Positions 17,110 to 26,066 of a stretch of DNA of 64,000 bases are shown here, piece by piece (position 1 is the stretch's first letter; every line of letters begins with the position of its first letter). The DNA is taken from contig JBNKSV010000001.1 in NCBI GenBank assembly GCA_050297535.1, positions 62,001 through 126,000 of the forward strand, read 5' to 3'. This stretch comes from JAAGZL01 sp050297535 (GTDB lineage Bacteria > Pseudomonadota > Gammaproteobacteria > Chromatiales > Chromatiaceae). The notes beneath the pieces are model-generated. The model saw only the letters and a program-made list of their open reading frames with translations. It had not been told where the DNA came from and searched no databases. The translations under genes were made by a program, and so were the position numbers.

Positions 17110-17628
17110 TCAGTATTTGTCCATGATGGTGTCGAAGGTATTCTGCGCCTGCATGATCATTTCGCATACCTCGCGGGCTGCGCCCTTGCCACCGGGGGCG
17201 GAGGTCTGCCAGTCGGACTGTTCGGCCACAGCTTTGGTTGCGTCTTGTACCGCTATGGCCAGTCCAACCTCGCGCATGATGCAGAGATCCAGCAAGTCGT
17301 CACCCACATAGGCGATTTGTCCTGATTCCAGGTTTAACTTCTTTTTGATTTCGGCCAGGGCCTTGAGTTTATCCCTCTGTCCCTGGTAGACATGCTTGAT
17401 GCCCAGGTCTCGCATGCGATTGGCTACCACCAGGGAATTGCGGGCTGAGATGATGCCAATCTCTATGCCGGAGTCTTGCAGCATGCGCATGCCGTGACCG
17501 TCCTTGGCGTTGAAGGCTTTATATTCCTGGCCGTCATCGCCCATGATCAGACTGCCGTCGGTCAGCACACCGTCCACGTCGAATATTACCAGGCGTATCT
17601 GTTTGAGTTTTTCCGTAATCTGCATCAT
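17110..17628 (-). CDS. kdsC: 3-deoxy-D-manno-octulosonate 8-phosphate phosphatase KdsC
   Basis: A HAD-superfamily phosphatase of about 172 residues that releases Kdo from Kdo-8-phosphate. Motif I is FDVDGVLTDGSL, followed by the KAFNAKDGHGMRML loop typical of KdsC. Motif III/IV is YVGDDLLDLCIM. The start is placed at the ATG pair 17628/17625, since the upstream extension overlaps kdsD. It is a tetrameric cap-less HAD. kdsD precedes it by 13 bases and lptC follows by 11, making a Kdo/LPS operon. Confidence 0.95.
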   Translation of the reverse strand: MMQITEKLKQIRLVIFDVDGVLTDGSLIMGDDGQEYKAFNAKDGHGMRMLQDSGIEIGIISARNSLVVANRMRDLGIKHVYQGQRDKLKALAEIKKKLNLESGQIAYVGDDLLDLCIMREVGLAIAVQDATKAVAEQSDWQTSAPGGKGAAREVCEMIMQAQNTFDTIMDKY

Positions 17629-17641
17629 TAAATTTGTACAG

Positions 17642-18649
17642 TTAGACCACGCCTGCCCGCAGCAGGTCATGCATGTTTAGAGCACCGATCAGGCGTTTGT
17701 TCGTATCTACTATCGGAATGCCGTTAATCTTCTTTTTCTGCATGATCTGTAGTGCCTCGGCGGCCAGCATATCTGCCTGGGCCATCTGACATGGGCTGGT
17801 CATTACCTCAGATATACCGCAGTTGTGTATGTCTATGCCCTGATCTAGGGTGCGCCTGAGATCGCCATCGGTGTATATGCCGATGACTGTGCCGTCATGG
17901 TCGACGACCACGGTCATGCCCAGGCCCTTGGCCGTCATCTCCATCAGTCCGTCGCGCAGAGATGCATCACTATTTACCTGCGGGACAGCAGGACCTGAGT
18001 GCATGATATCACCTATATGCAGCAGCAGCCTCCGTCCCAGGATTCCGCCAGGATGGGATTTTGCGAAGTCCGCCTCGGTAAATCCGCGTGCCTCCAGCAA
18101 GGCAATGGCCAGTGCGTCTCCCATCACCAGGGCGGCCGTGGTGCTGGAGGTAGGCGCTAGGTTTAGAGGGCATGCCTCCTGTTCTACGCTGACGTCTAAA
18201 TTTACATCCGCCTCCCTGGCTAGGTTGGAATCGCGGTTGCCAGTCAGGGTGATCAGGGGGACACCCAGGCGTTTTATCAGAGGTAGGATAGTGAGCAGTT
18301 CCGCAGTCTCTCCGGAATTTGAAAGGGCCAGGACTACGTCTTGGGCGGTGATCATACCCAGATCGCCGTGGCTGGCCTCGCCAGGGTGTACGAAGAATGC
18401 CGGGCTGCCGGTGCTGGCCAGGGTGGCGGCTATCTTATGGCCTATGTGCCCAGACTTGCCCATGCCCAGGACCACTATCCTGCCCTGGCATGCCAGCATA
18501 AAGCCGCAGGCGCGTGCGAACCCCTGATCAATGCGATCCTCCAGAGACTGTACCGCAGCGGTCTCATGTCGAACAACGGCCCGCCCCAGCTCCTGGAGGC
18601 GTTCTAATTCTTCTGCCGGTAGTAGTTTGTCGTGCATGCTGGCCATCAT
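17642..18649 (-). CDS. kdsD: D-arabinose-5-phosphate isomerase KdsD
   Basis: A 335-residue enzyme converting ribulose-5-phosphate to arabinose-5-phosphate, the first committed precursor of Kdo. The N-terminal SIS domain has GMGKSGHIGHKIAATLASTGSPAFFVHP, and two C-terminal CBS domains include GMTVVVDHDGTVIGIYTDGDLRR. It overlaps the antiporter gene by 4 bases, the same order (yrbG-kdsD-kdsC-lptC-lptA-lptB) as in E. coli. Confidence 0.97.
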   Translation of the reverse strand: MMASMHDKLLPAEELERLQELGRAVVRHETAAVQSLEDRIDQGFARACGFMLACQGRIVVLGMGKSGHIGHKIAATLASTGSPAFFVHPGEASHGDLGMITAQDVVLALSNSGETAELLTILPLIKRLGVPLITLTGNRDSNLAREADVNLDVSVEQEACPLNLAPTSSTTAALVMGDALAIALLEARGFTEADFAKSHPGGILGRRLLLHIGDIMHSGPAVPQVNSDASLRDGLMEMTAKGLGMTVVVDHDGTVIGIYTDGDLRRTLDQGIDIHNCGISEVMTSPCQMAQADMLAAEALQIMQKKKINGIPIVDTNKRLIGALNMHDLLRAGVV

Positions 18650-19620
18650 ATGATCTTTTGTATACCTAAAAATAACATCCCCTGATAGGTGATGAAAGCG
18701 GCGAATAATAAAACCCCTTCTAATCTGCTGATTCTGCCGTTTTTGCGAAAGCCGTAGCTCATAATAAACATGAGCAGGGTCAATCCGATCATAACCGGAA
18801 TATCCCTGGTCATAATCTCAGGGCTAAAACTGCCGGGAGCAATCAGCCCAGGCATGGGTAGGACCGCCAGCAGGTTAAACATATTGGAACCGATGACATT
18901 GCCGATGGCGATGTCATGTTCCTGTTTTAGGGCGCTGGATACCCCTGCGGCCAGTTCCGGCAGGCTGGTGCCTATGGCCACTATGGTCAGTCCGATGACC
19001 AAGTCGCTCACGCCGAAGGCATGGGCGATGTTTACTGCGCCCCAGACCAGCATGCGTGAACTTAACAAAAGTAGCGTAAGGCCCAACAGAAACCAGGTGC
19101 TGGCGACCCCGGTGGACATGCCCTCCGGTATCTCGGCATCGAATTCCCTCTGCATGGGATCACTACTGCGGCTGCTGATGCCGATACGGACCATGCCGTA
19201 CATAACCAATGCCAGCGTCAGGATCAGTATCACCCCATCCACGCGATCGAGCGATCCATCCAGCATCAGCACCATGGCCAGCAGGCATACCGCCAGCAAG
19301 ATAGGGAATTCGCGCTTCAGGGTGTTGGATTTGACCGTGAGCGGTGCAACCATGGCAGTGACACCCAGTATGAGGGCTATGTTGGCGATGTTGGAACCCA
19401 GGGCGTTGCCAATGGCCAATCCCGGATTGCCCTGTAGTGATGCCATGGTCGAAACCAGGATTTCCGGTGCGGAGGTGCCGAAGCCGACTATGGTCAGCCC
19501 GATCAGCAGCGGTGAGACCCCGAGATTACGCGCCAGGGCTGCGGCCCCGGCGATGAAGCGGTCCGCACCCCATACCAGCAGTGCGAAGCCTAATATGATT
19601 GCTGCTATGTCCAGTAGCAT
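18646..19620 (-). CDS. yrbG: Calcium/sodium antiporter, CaCA family (YrbG)
   Basis: A 324-residue inner-membrane exchanger with about ten membrane segments. It has the two inverted alpha repeats of the CaCA family: GFGTSAPEILVS in the first half and AIGTSLPELAAG in the second. The acidic residues of these repeats bind the cations. It heads the kdsD-kdsC-lpt series and overlaps kdsD by 4 bases. The DUF4426 gene ends 1 base upstream, so it may belong to the same transcript. Confidence 0.95.
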   Translation of the reverse strand: MLLDIAAIILGFALLVWGADRFIAGAAALARNLGVSPLLIGLTIVGFGTSAPEILVSTMASLQGNPGLAIGNALGSNIANIALILGVTAMVAPLTVKSNTLKREFPILLAVCLLAMVLMLDGSLDRVDGVILILTLALVMYGMVRIGISSRSSDPMQREFDAEIPEGMSTGVASTWFLLGLTLLLLSSRMLVWGAVNIAHAFGVSDLVIGLTIVAIGTSLPELAAGVSSALKQEHDIAIGNVIGSNMFNLLAVLPMPGLIAPGSFSPEIMTRDIPVMIGLTLLMFIMSYGFRKNGRISRLEGVLLFAAFITYQGMLFLGIQKII

Positions 19621-19621
19621 A

Positions 19622-20071
19622 TCAGTCGATATAGAATTGCTGACTGAAGCGTGCGTTTATAGGCTTGTCTTGACCCTCCGGGGTTACCTCAAGGGTGAAG
19701 TTTACTATCTCTCGATTGATCACCGGAAAGTCGCCGATGTAATAGATGGCATCATTTTCCACTATCTCCCTCAGCGTTATATCTTTGGGTATGCCACCCA
19801 GAGGTTCTGCCTTTATCTTTATACTCGCCTTGACCGGGGTTCCGATGCCGCCGGGTTTGTCTTTGAGGACGCTGATATTAACCAGTCCGCGTAATTTACT
19901 ACGCGGGATGTTGTAGGTCTTGGCAATCTCCGGTGTCAGGAAGTCGGACTTAAAGGCGTTATGGTGGATGGTGTAGCCGCCACTGCTGGTGCTGTTTTCC
20001 GCGGTAGCGGATGTAGCCAGGAGCATGAGGATGCAAAGCAGAAAGAGACTAATCTTGCGCTGTGTTTTCAT
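19622..20071 (-). CDS. Secreted DUF4426 protein
   Basis: A 149-residue protein with a clear signal peptide (KISLFLLCILMLLATSATA, cleaved before ENS). The small beta-rich domain carries the DUF4426 features GGYTIHHNAFKSDFLTPEIAKTYNI and the C-terminal FSQQFYID. An in-frame ATG at 20080 is an alternative start. DUF4426 genes recur next to metW-metX in gammaproteobacteria, as here (metW lies 65 bases upstream). Its role is unknown. A periplasmic location is inferred from the signal peptide. Confidence 0.85.
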   Translation of the reverse strand: MKTQRKISLFLLCILMLLATSATAENSTSSGGYTIHHNAFKSDFLTPEIAKTYNIPRSKLRGLVNISVLKDKPGGIGTPVKASIKIKAEPLGGIPKDITLREIVENDAIYYIGDFPVINREIVNFTLEVTPEGQDKPINARFSQQFYID

Positions 20072-20136
20072 AAGTATCATCTTTAAAAATATCGAATCTG
20101 TATCTTAGAGTTCTATTGGACAGCAAGTTCAATGGG

Positions 20137-20733
20137 TTAGCTGTCACCACGTTGACAGCGGAAGATGGCGATCTCCCCCAGCAGGTTGGGGAGGAAACTG
20201 ATGTTGGGCCGATGTGCATGATCCACCACGATCCGATCCAGGATCTGGATGCCATGGAGTCGGCACAGGTTTTCGAAGTCCTTGACCGTGCAAAGATGGA
20301 TGTTCATGGTGTCATACCATTGAGCTGGCAGGGTTCTGGATACCGGCATCTTGCCACCGAATCCAAGCTGTAGCCGGTTCTTCCAGTAGCCGAAGTTGGG
20401 GAAGGTTACTATGCCTTCACGTCCTACCCGTAGCATCTCGGTCAACAGGCGCTCCGGAAAGTGCACCGCCTGCAGGGTCTGGGTCATGATGACGTAGTCG
20501 AAGGACTGTTCGTCAAAATCACTTAGGCCAGCGTCCAGGTCGCGTTGGATCACGTTTATCCCTTTGCTAATGCATTGGATGATATTGTCCGGTTCGATCT
20601 CCAGTCCATAGCCACTAACACCCAACTCATCGCGCAGCATGCAGAGCAGGGTGCCGTCACCGCAACCCAGGTCCAGTACCCGCGAACCAGGTTTGATCCA
20701 CTGTTTTATGTTTGCCAGGTCGGGCCGTTGCAT
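20137..20733 (-). CDS. metW: MetW methyltransferase-like protein
   Basis: A 198-residue class I SAM-methyltransferase fold with the binding loop VLDLGCGDGTLLCML and a YGLEIEPDNI strand. Its start codon overlaps the metX stop (TAATG), and the metX-metW pair is characteristic of proteobacteria that activate homoserine through MetX. MetW is thought to assist MetX in methionine synthesis in several species. Its exact catalytic role is unsettled. Confidence 0.93.
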   Translation of the reverse strand: MQRPDLANIKQWIKPGSRVLDLGCGDGTLLCMLRDELGVSGYGLEIEPDNIIQCISKGINVIQRDLDAGLSDFDEQSFDYVIMTQTLQAVHFPERLLTEMLRVGREGIVTFPNFGYWKNRLQLGFGGKMPVSRTLPAQWYDTMNIHLCTVKDFENLCRLHGIQILDRIVVDHAHRPNISFLPNLLGEIAIFRCQRGDS

Positions 20734-21878
20734 TATCCCCGCACCTCTTCGTCTATCTCGTTCATGTACGAGGTTAGGAGTTGCATGTAGTAGGGTATCG
20801 GCATGAGGAAGGCATCGTGCCCGCCGGATGCCTCGACTTCTCCGTAACTGACCTGGCGCTTGGCGTCTATCAGGGCTTTTACGATCTCTTTGGAGCGTTC
20901 AGGCGCAAAACGCCAGTCACTGGTGAACGAGACCACCAGGAACTTGGCGGTTGCCTGTTTCAGGGCGGCAACAAGGTCGTTCCCGTATTCGCTGGCCGGA
21001 TCAAAATAGTCCAGGGCCTTGGTCATCAGCAGGTAGGTGTTAGCGTCGAAGCGGTTCACAAAGGACTGCCCCTGATAACGCAGATAGCTCTCCACCTGGA
21101 ACTCCACGTTGAAGTCGTACTTCAGTTGTCCTTCGCGCAGTTCACGGCCGAATTTTGCCCGCATGGCGTCATCGGACAGATAGGTGATATGTCCAAGCAT
21201 GCGCGCCAGCATCAGACCACGCCGGGGAACGGTGTCGTGGGCATAGAAGTGGCCGCCGTGAAAATCCGGGTCGGAGAGAATGGCCTGTCTGGCCACTTCG
21301 TTGAAGCCGATATTTTGGGCCGACAGTTTGGGAGCGGCTGCGATCACCAGCGCGTGCCGCAGCTGGTCGGGATAATCTATGGCCCATTGCATGGCCTGCA
21401 TGCCACCCAGGCTGCCGCCTATGACCGCTGCCCACTGTTCTATTCCCAAACTCTGCATTAGGGCATGCTGGGTCTTGACCCAATCTTTTACCGTCACTAT
21501 GGGGAAGTCAGGTCCGTAGAAATTCCCAGTTTGCGGGTTGATGGTGTTGGGTCCAGTCGAACCCTTGCAACTACCAATATTATTTACCGATACCACAAAG
21601 AATTTATTGGTATCGAACGGCTTGCCTGGTCCTATGCAACTATCCCACCAGCCCGGTTTCTTGTCGCCAGGGTAGAATCCGGCCGCATGGTGATCGCCCG
21701 AGAGGGCGTGGCAGATGAGTAGTGCGTTGGTTTTGGCAGGGTTCAATTCGCCATAGGTTTCGTAAACCAGTTCATATCCGGGCAGGGAGCGACCGCTGAT
21801 CAGGGAGATCGGCTGATCGAATACCTGTTTTTGTGGTGTTACCAACCCAACAGAGTCGGGGGGGAATTGCTCGGACAT
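20733..21878 (-). CDS. metX: Homoserine O-acyltransferase MetX
   Basis: A 381-residue alpha/beta-hydrolase enzyme that activates homoserine for methionine synthesis. The nucleophile serine lies in GGSLGGMQAMQWA. The catalytic aspartate is in SFTSDWRFAP, and the histidine is in SGGHDAFL. Whether it uses succinyl-CoA or acetyl-CoA cannot be decided by eye; many gammaproteobacterial MetX proteins are succinyltransferases. It is coupled to metW by a one-base overlap. The 335-base upstream gap holds its promoter. Confidence 0.93.
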   Translation of the reverse strand: MSEQFPPDSVGLVTPQKQVFDQPISLISGRSLPGYELVYETYGELNPAKTNALLICHALSGDHHAAGFYPGDKKPGWWDSCIGPGKPFDTNKFFVVSVNNIGSCKGSTGPNTINPQTGNFYGPDFPIVTVKDWVKTQHALMQSLGIEQWAAVIGGSLGGMQAMQWAIDYPDQLRHALVIAAAPKLSAQNIGFNEVARQAILSDPDFHGGHFYAHDTVPRRGLMLARMLGHITYLSDDAMRAKFGRELREGQLKYDFNVEFQVESYLRYQGQSFVNRFDANTYLLMTKALDYFDPASEYGNDLVAALKQATAKFLVVSFTSDWRFAPERSKEIVKALIDAKRQVSYGEVEASGGHDAFLMPIPYYMQLLTSYMNEIDEEVRG

Positions 21879-22213
21879 TTGGTCTTTAGACGGATTAGTT
21901 TATGACCGCAGCAGTCTAACCCGGATAATTCATGAAGGGAATGAAGATCAGGGAAAATATGGCAAACAAGGTTGGTTGATCACTTGAAAAAGCATAGCTG
22001 TAGCTATGGGTTGAATGGGATCGGCCAAGATTGGCAGCCAGATTTTTCCTGAATTCGTTCAGGTATAAACTGTAATTGTGAAAATAAGCGTCAAATTTCA
22101 TATAACTTATCAAAGGGATGTTATTTGTTGTTTGTAGTGCCGTCTTCATGAAATATCCGGGTGCGTCACTGCATCGAGGCGACGTAACTATTGCTTAGCA
22201 TGCAGTGACAGCC
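21879..22213. other. Intergenic region upstream of metX and downstream of the dynamin gene
   Basis: This 335-base stretch has no convincing gene. A 77-codon leftward frame at 21916-22149 has no ribosome binding site or recognisable motif. It holds a near-palindrome CATAGCT-GT-AGCTATG (21993-22008) and a 10-base inverted repeat near 22165-22209. The metX promoter must lie here, but no box stands out. Confidence 0.6.
22165..22209. repeat. Perfect 10-base inverted repeat behind the dynamin gene
   Basis: GTCACTGCAT (22165-22174) is exactly complementary to ATGCAGTGAC (22200-22209), separated by 25 bases. It sits immediately after the dynamin stop codon. No T run follows on either side, so it is not a standard intrinsic terminator. 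Confidence 0.7.
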
Positions 22214-24190
22214 TTAGGCCCTGTTTTCCTGCACCAGGCGTGGTTTGGGTCTGTCAGCGCCGTCCCATCCATAGAGATTGGTCAGTCTGCTATGCATGTT
22301 GCGCAGGGCCAGCAGATCTTCCGAGATCTCTTGATGCTGCTGCTCCAATTCGTAGATCCTGATCTTCAGGGTATCGCGTGACTGACTGATCTTTTTCAGA
22401 TCTTTCAGGTGTTGTTCGATGTTGTTGTGGTGATTGTGTATCTCATACACCAGTGGTTCTAGGCAGATCTTGATCCAGGCGTTGATCTCCTGGCGGGCTT
22501 GGAAGAATATGTCTCTTGCCCTGCTGACCATTGCCACGAAAAACCTTTTAACCACAAAGTGTTTTTCGGTCATGGCGGTTACCGGGCTGTTGCGGAAGAT
22601 CTCTGCCTCCTGGGTCAGGAGATCCAGGTCGGTGAGGTGGCGCACCAGAGAGAACATCTTGGGCTGGGTAACGGTAAAGCCATGTTCGTTCTGGAAACGT
22701 TGATAGATGCTGCGTATCAGCCTTCTTACCTGTTCGCTCTCCTTTTGGACCACCTTCATGTCGGCGCGAATCTCCTCGAACAACTGGTACATGTTGGTTT
22801 TGAGGCCAATGGTGGTCCAATTCCCGGACATGCTGTTACGGGTCCTTTTAATCCTCTTTTCCAGCCGGTCCATATCCAGCGCCTTGCGCAGTTTTGTGGA
22901 ATGGTTCTGTAGCACCTTGCGGCTGGCCTGGAAGCTGTTGATGTTCTTCATATACAGGGCCTGTTCTTCCCTGGTCTTTTCCATCATGGCCTCAATTACA
23001 TCCATGCTCTTGCCGCTTATCTGGCGCAACTCGTCAAGCTGGGAGCGGACGCCGGAAAGTTTGGAAGAGACCATGCCGTAGGTGGTCTCAATCATATCGC
23101 TGACATCGGAGATTACGGTGTCCTGGATGATCTGGTGTCGGGACGTGAGGATGTTTTTGCTTAGATGATCTTCCAACTGTTGCAGGTTACTCCTGGTCAG
23201 CAGTTCCTCATCCTTGCGCACCTTGGCCAGTAGTCCCTTTTGAGCTGAGATAGGGAAGATAGCGTTTTCACTGACCCCTAGTATCCTGGCGGTGGAGCGG
23301 CACTGCCCGGTGATTACGCGCTCAATCCTCTCTGTGCCGGACAGGTCATCCCACAGGGAGTCGATCTTGTTGAGTACGACCATAAGCCCGCGTCTGCGGT
23401 TGTTCTGAAACCCCTTAATGTGGTTTTGCCACATCTCCAGGTCGGTCTTGGTGACGCCGGTATCTGCGGCCAGGACAAACAGCACCGCCTGGCAGGCAGG
23501 CAACATGTTGAGCGTCAGTTCCGGTTCGCTGCCCAGGGCATTTAGGCCTGGGGTATCCAGTATGGTCAGACCTTCCTTCAAAAGCGGGTGTGGGAAGCTG
23601 ATCATGGCATGGCGCCAACGCGGTATTTCGACAAAGGCAGGCGGATTTTCCAGGTGGGGGTGGAGTTCCGGATCGTATAGCCCCAGACGTACCGCCTCTC
23701 TAAGGCTTACCCTGCGGGTCTTAATCACCTCGCGCAGGGTGTCTTCTATCTGTTCTGGGGAATCCAGGTCCAGAGGATAGTTTACCCACTGTCCGGTTTC
23801 CTTCTTGAGATCCTTCAGGCTGGTGTCCTGGAGTCTGCTCTCGATCGGCAGCAGGCGCACATAGGCGTTATTGGTCTCCTTGTCATAGAACATCTCTGTG
23901 GGACACATGGTGGTGCGTCCGGCAGTGGATGGCAGCAGGCGCCGACCGTATTGGGCGAAGAATATGGCGTTGATCAGTTCGGTCTTGCCGCGGGAAAACT
24001 CGGCCACGAAGGCGATTGTCAGTCTATCGCTGTTAAGAGAGGCAACGGTATCCTTGATGATATTGTCCGTGTCCTTATCGGACATCTCATTACTTATCAG
24101 CCAATCCTGATACTCGTGCAGGGTGCGGATAAGTCCGTGTTTCCATTTTCCGTAGGCCTTGACCTGCTTTTTTAGGTTTGAATCTTCCAT
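22214..24190 (-). CDS. Dynamin-like GTPase
   Basis: A 658-residue large GTPase. G1 is AEFSRGKTELINA near residue 62, with Ala instead of the usual first Gly. G2 is in STAGRTTMCPTEM, G3 is DTPGLNALG near residue 215, and G4 is NKIDSLWDD. The C-terminal half is helical and coiled-coil rich (IYELEQQHQEISEDLLALRNM), as in bacterial dynamin-like proteins that remodel membranes. Many bacteria encode two such genes in tandem, but only one is present here. It stands alone between intergenic regions, with a TATAAT-like box upstream. Confidence 0.85.
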   Translation of the reverse strand: MEDSNLKKQVKAYGKWKHGLIRTLHEYQDWLISNEMSDKDTDNIIKDTVASLNSDRLTIAFVAEFSRGKTELINAIFFAQYGRRLLPSTAGRTTMCPTEMFYDKETNNAYVRLLPIESRLQDTSLKDLKKETGQWVNYPLDLDSPEQIEDTLREVIKTRRVSLREAVRLGLYDPELHPHLENPPAFVEIPRWRHAMISFPHPLLKEGLTILDTPGLNALGSEPELTLNMLPACQAVLFVLAADTGVTKTDLEMWQNHIKGFQNNRRRGLMVVLNKIDSLWDDLSGTERIERVITGQCRSTARILGVSENAIFPISAQKGLLAKVRKDEELLTRSNLQQLEDHLSKNILTSRHQIIQDTVISDVSDMIETTYGMVSSKLSGVRSQLDELRQISGKSMDVIEAMMEKTREEQALYMKNINSFQASRKVLQNHSTKLRKALDMDRLEKRIKRTRNSMSGNWTTIGLKTNMYQLFEEIRADMKVVQKESEQVRRLIRSIYQRFQNEHGFTVTQPKMFSLVRHLTDLDLLTQEAEIFRNSPVTAMTEKHFVVKRFFVAMVSRARDIFFQARQEINAWIKICLEPLVYEIHNHHNNIEQHLKDLKKISQSRDTLKIRIYELEQQHQEISEDLLALRNMHSRLTNLYGWDGADRPKPRLVQENRA

Positions 24191-24234
24191 AGTCTTCTTA
24201 AAGTTGTTTATTACGGTGCGAACATTATTCCATG

Positions 24235-24240
24235 ATTATA
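24235..24240 (-). promoter_or_regulatory. Candidate -10 box for the dynamin-like gene
   Basis: On the minus strand the sequence reads TATAAT at 24240-24235, about 45 bases before the ATG at 24190. No good -35 box is visible at 16-18 bases, only an A-rich stretch. Confidence 0.3.
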
Positions 24241-24284
24241 ATGCATTTTTTTGTTTTTGCCTGTCTTTTTACCCGCATACCTAA

Positions 24285-24584
24285 TCATAACCTATTTACA
24301 GCGATTGGGAACATGGTGGGTGATTTTATACGAAACAGCTTATTCCTAGAGGTCTGTCCGGTTTGCATGCTCACCTGAGATCTCTTCACCCCGAAGCTCT
24401 TGGCCAGGAATTTTTCCAGATGGTCGTTGGCCTTGCCTTCCACCGGCGGGGCGGTTATCCGTGCCTTGTAGTGGTCGCCGTGGGGTGCGATAAATTCGTC
24501 TTTTTTGGAACGTGGCTGCACCCTGAGGGAGAGTAGCAGGTCATCACCATCCCAGCGGAACCAGCCTTCTCCCTCATCGTTCAT
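24285..24584 (-). CDS. yggU: YggU/DUF167 family protein
   Basis: A 99-residue protein of the DUF167 family, with the conserved pattern LRVQPRSKKDEFI followed by KARITAPPVEGKANDHLEKFLAKSFGV. Function is not established. It overlaps yggT by 4 bases and belongs to the leftward proC-yggT-yggU operon found widely in gammaproteobacteria. Confidence 0.92.
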   Translation of the reverse strand: MNDEGEGWFRWDGDDLLLSLRVQPRSKKDEFIAPHGDHYKARITAPPVEGKANDHLEKFLAKSFGVKRSQVSMQTGQTSRNKLFRIKSPTMFPIAVNRL

Positions 24585-25159
24585 TTGATGGGTATGCCTA
24601 TCAGTTGCTGAATCAGTGGTAATAGCAGCATCCGCAGGACGTATAGTCCGATCAGGGCAAACATTGGAGACAGGTCTAATCCTCCCATAGGTGGCAGAAT
24701 CTTACGCGCCGGGCGTAACACCGGTTCGGTAATGGAGTTGATCAGGGCAACCGCTGGATTGTATGTGCCCGGGTTGACCCAACTCATAATCACCTGGATC
24801 AGGATGGCGTAGATGAATACATCGAAGGCCAAATCAATAAGCCCTGGTATGGCCCAGGCGAAGACCATGATGCTGGCCGGCATGCCGACCAGGGCAATGA
24901 TCAAGGTCAGCTCAAGCGCCTTTAGAGCCCACATCAGCACGACAGACGCCAGGTCAATGCCTTTTAGCCCAGGGATTATGCGCCGCAGATAGGTTAGTGC
25001 TGGCGAGGTGGCCTTGACGATGAACTGAGAAATGGGGTTGTAGAAATCCGCCTTTACCAGTTGCAACAGAAAGCGCAGCATGACCAGCAGGATATAGAAT
25101 CCGAACAGCATCTGTATCAGAAAGATGGCCGGGTTTGCTAGATAGCCGCTGCCCATCAT
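24581..25159 (-). CDS. yggT: YggT family membrane protein
   Basis: A 192-residue inner-membrane protein made of two YGGT repeats. Each repeat has the pattern FYNPISQFIVKATSPALTYLRRIIP / YNPAVALINSITEPVLRPARKILPP followed by a hydrophobic segment. YggT-like proteins have been linked to osmotic tolerance and, in other phyla, to cell division. It overlaps proC by 4 bases upstream and yggU by 4 bases downstream, so the three are translated in series. Confidence 0.93.
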   Translation of the reverse strand: MMGSGYLANPAIFLIQMLFGFYILLVMLRFLLQLVKADFYNPISQFIVKATSPALTYLRRIIPGLKGIDLASVVLMWALKALELTLIIALVGMPASIMVFAWAIPGLIDLAFDVFIYAILIQVIMSWVNPGTYNPAVALINSITEPVLRPARKILPPMGGLDLSPMFALIGLYVLRMLLLPLIQQLIGIPIK

Positions 25160-25983
25160 TTGCCTCCCAGAATCTTGGAGAGTTCGATGGAACGGTCACG
25201 GGCCTGGGTCAGGGCCTTAATAAACAGATCCCGTAGACCGCCCTGTTCAAATTTTTGCAGGGCCGCCTCCGTAGTGCCGCCGGGCGACGTCACTTTCTCG
25301 CGCAGGGTGGCCGGGGTATCGCTACTTTCCATGGCCATGCGTGCGGCGCCCAGGGCTGTTTGCAGGGTGAGGAGGCGCGCCGTCTCTTCATTTAATCCCA
25401 GTTCTACTGCTGCGGCCTCCATGGCCTCCATGACCAAGAAGAAATAGGCTGGCCCGCTTCCGGATAGCGCGGTTACCGTATCCAGCAGTGCCTCGTCCTC
25501 TACCCACTGGGTCATACCCACCGCCCGTAACACGGTTTCAGCCAGATTTTTCTGATCGTTGCTGACCTTGTGGTTGGCGTGCAGAACAGTAGCCCCGGCA
25601 CGAATCATGGCTGGGGTGTTGGGCATGGTCCTGACCAGGGCGATGTTGCCTCCCAGCCAGTTCTCAATGTCTTGTTCCTGTACCCCGGCGGCGATGGAGA
25701 TGATGAGTGGTTGTTCTTTTTGAACAGCGGGGGCAATGGCTATGGCTACCTGTTGCAGTATCTGCGGTTTTACCGCCAGGATCACTACTTCAGCGAATTC
25801 TATCGCTGCAGTGTTATCGGATGCCGCTCTTGTGCCAAGGGCTCTGGACAGGTGTGCGGTCTTGGTGTCGTCTGGATCGCTGGCCATGATGTTGCTGGGG
25901 TCGTAACCGTCAGCTATCAGGCCATTTATCAGGCTGGCCGCCATGTTTCCACAACCGATAAAGGCAAGGTGCTTGGTCTTCAT
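25156..25983 (-). CDS. proC: Pyrroline-5-carboxylate reductase
   Basis: A 275-residue enzyme completing proline synthesis by NAD(P)H reduction of pyrroline-5-carboxylate. The Rossmann motif FIGCGNMAASLINGL is at the N-terminus, and the C-terminal signature SGSGPAYFFLVMEAMEAAAVELG is followed by VTSPGGTTEAAL. Length is typical. It lies 83 bases after yggS and overlaps yggT, the classical yggS-proC-yggT arrangement. Confidence 0.97.
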   Translation of the reverse strand: MKTKHLAFIGCGNMAASLINGLIADGYDPSNIMASDPDDTKTAHLSRALGTRAASDNTAAIEFAEVVILAVKPQILQQVAIAIAPAVQKEQPLIISIAAGVQEQDIENWLGGNIALVRTMPNTPAMIRAGATVLHANHKVSNDQKNLAETVLRAVGMTQWVEDEALLDTVTALSGSGPAYFFLVMEAMEAAAVELGLNEETARLLTLQTALGAARMAMESSDTPATLREKVTSPGGTTEAALQKFEQGGLRDLFIKALTQARDRSIELSKILGGK

Positions 25984-26066
25984 TATTTGCTTGATCCTGA
26001 GAAAGTTGGGGTTTGAAAATTATCGCGCAAACGGCGGTTAAGGCCAAGGCGAAGGCTGTTTATATG

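Noticed and set aside
18770..19894. Plus-strand open frame of about 374 codons
   Set aside because: Antisense to the calcium/sodium antiporter, with no recognisable motifs.
21916..22149. Leftward 77-codon open frame upstream of metX
   Set aside because: No ribosome binding site, no motif and no relation to neighbours; treated as intergenic.
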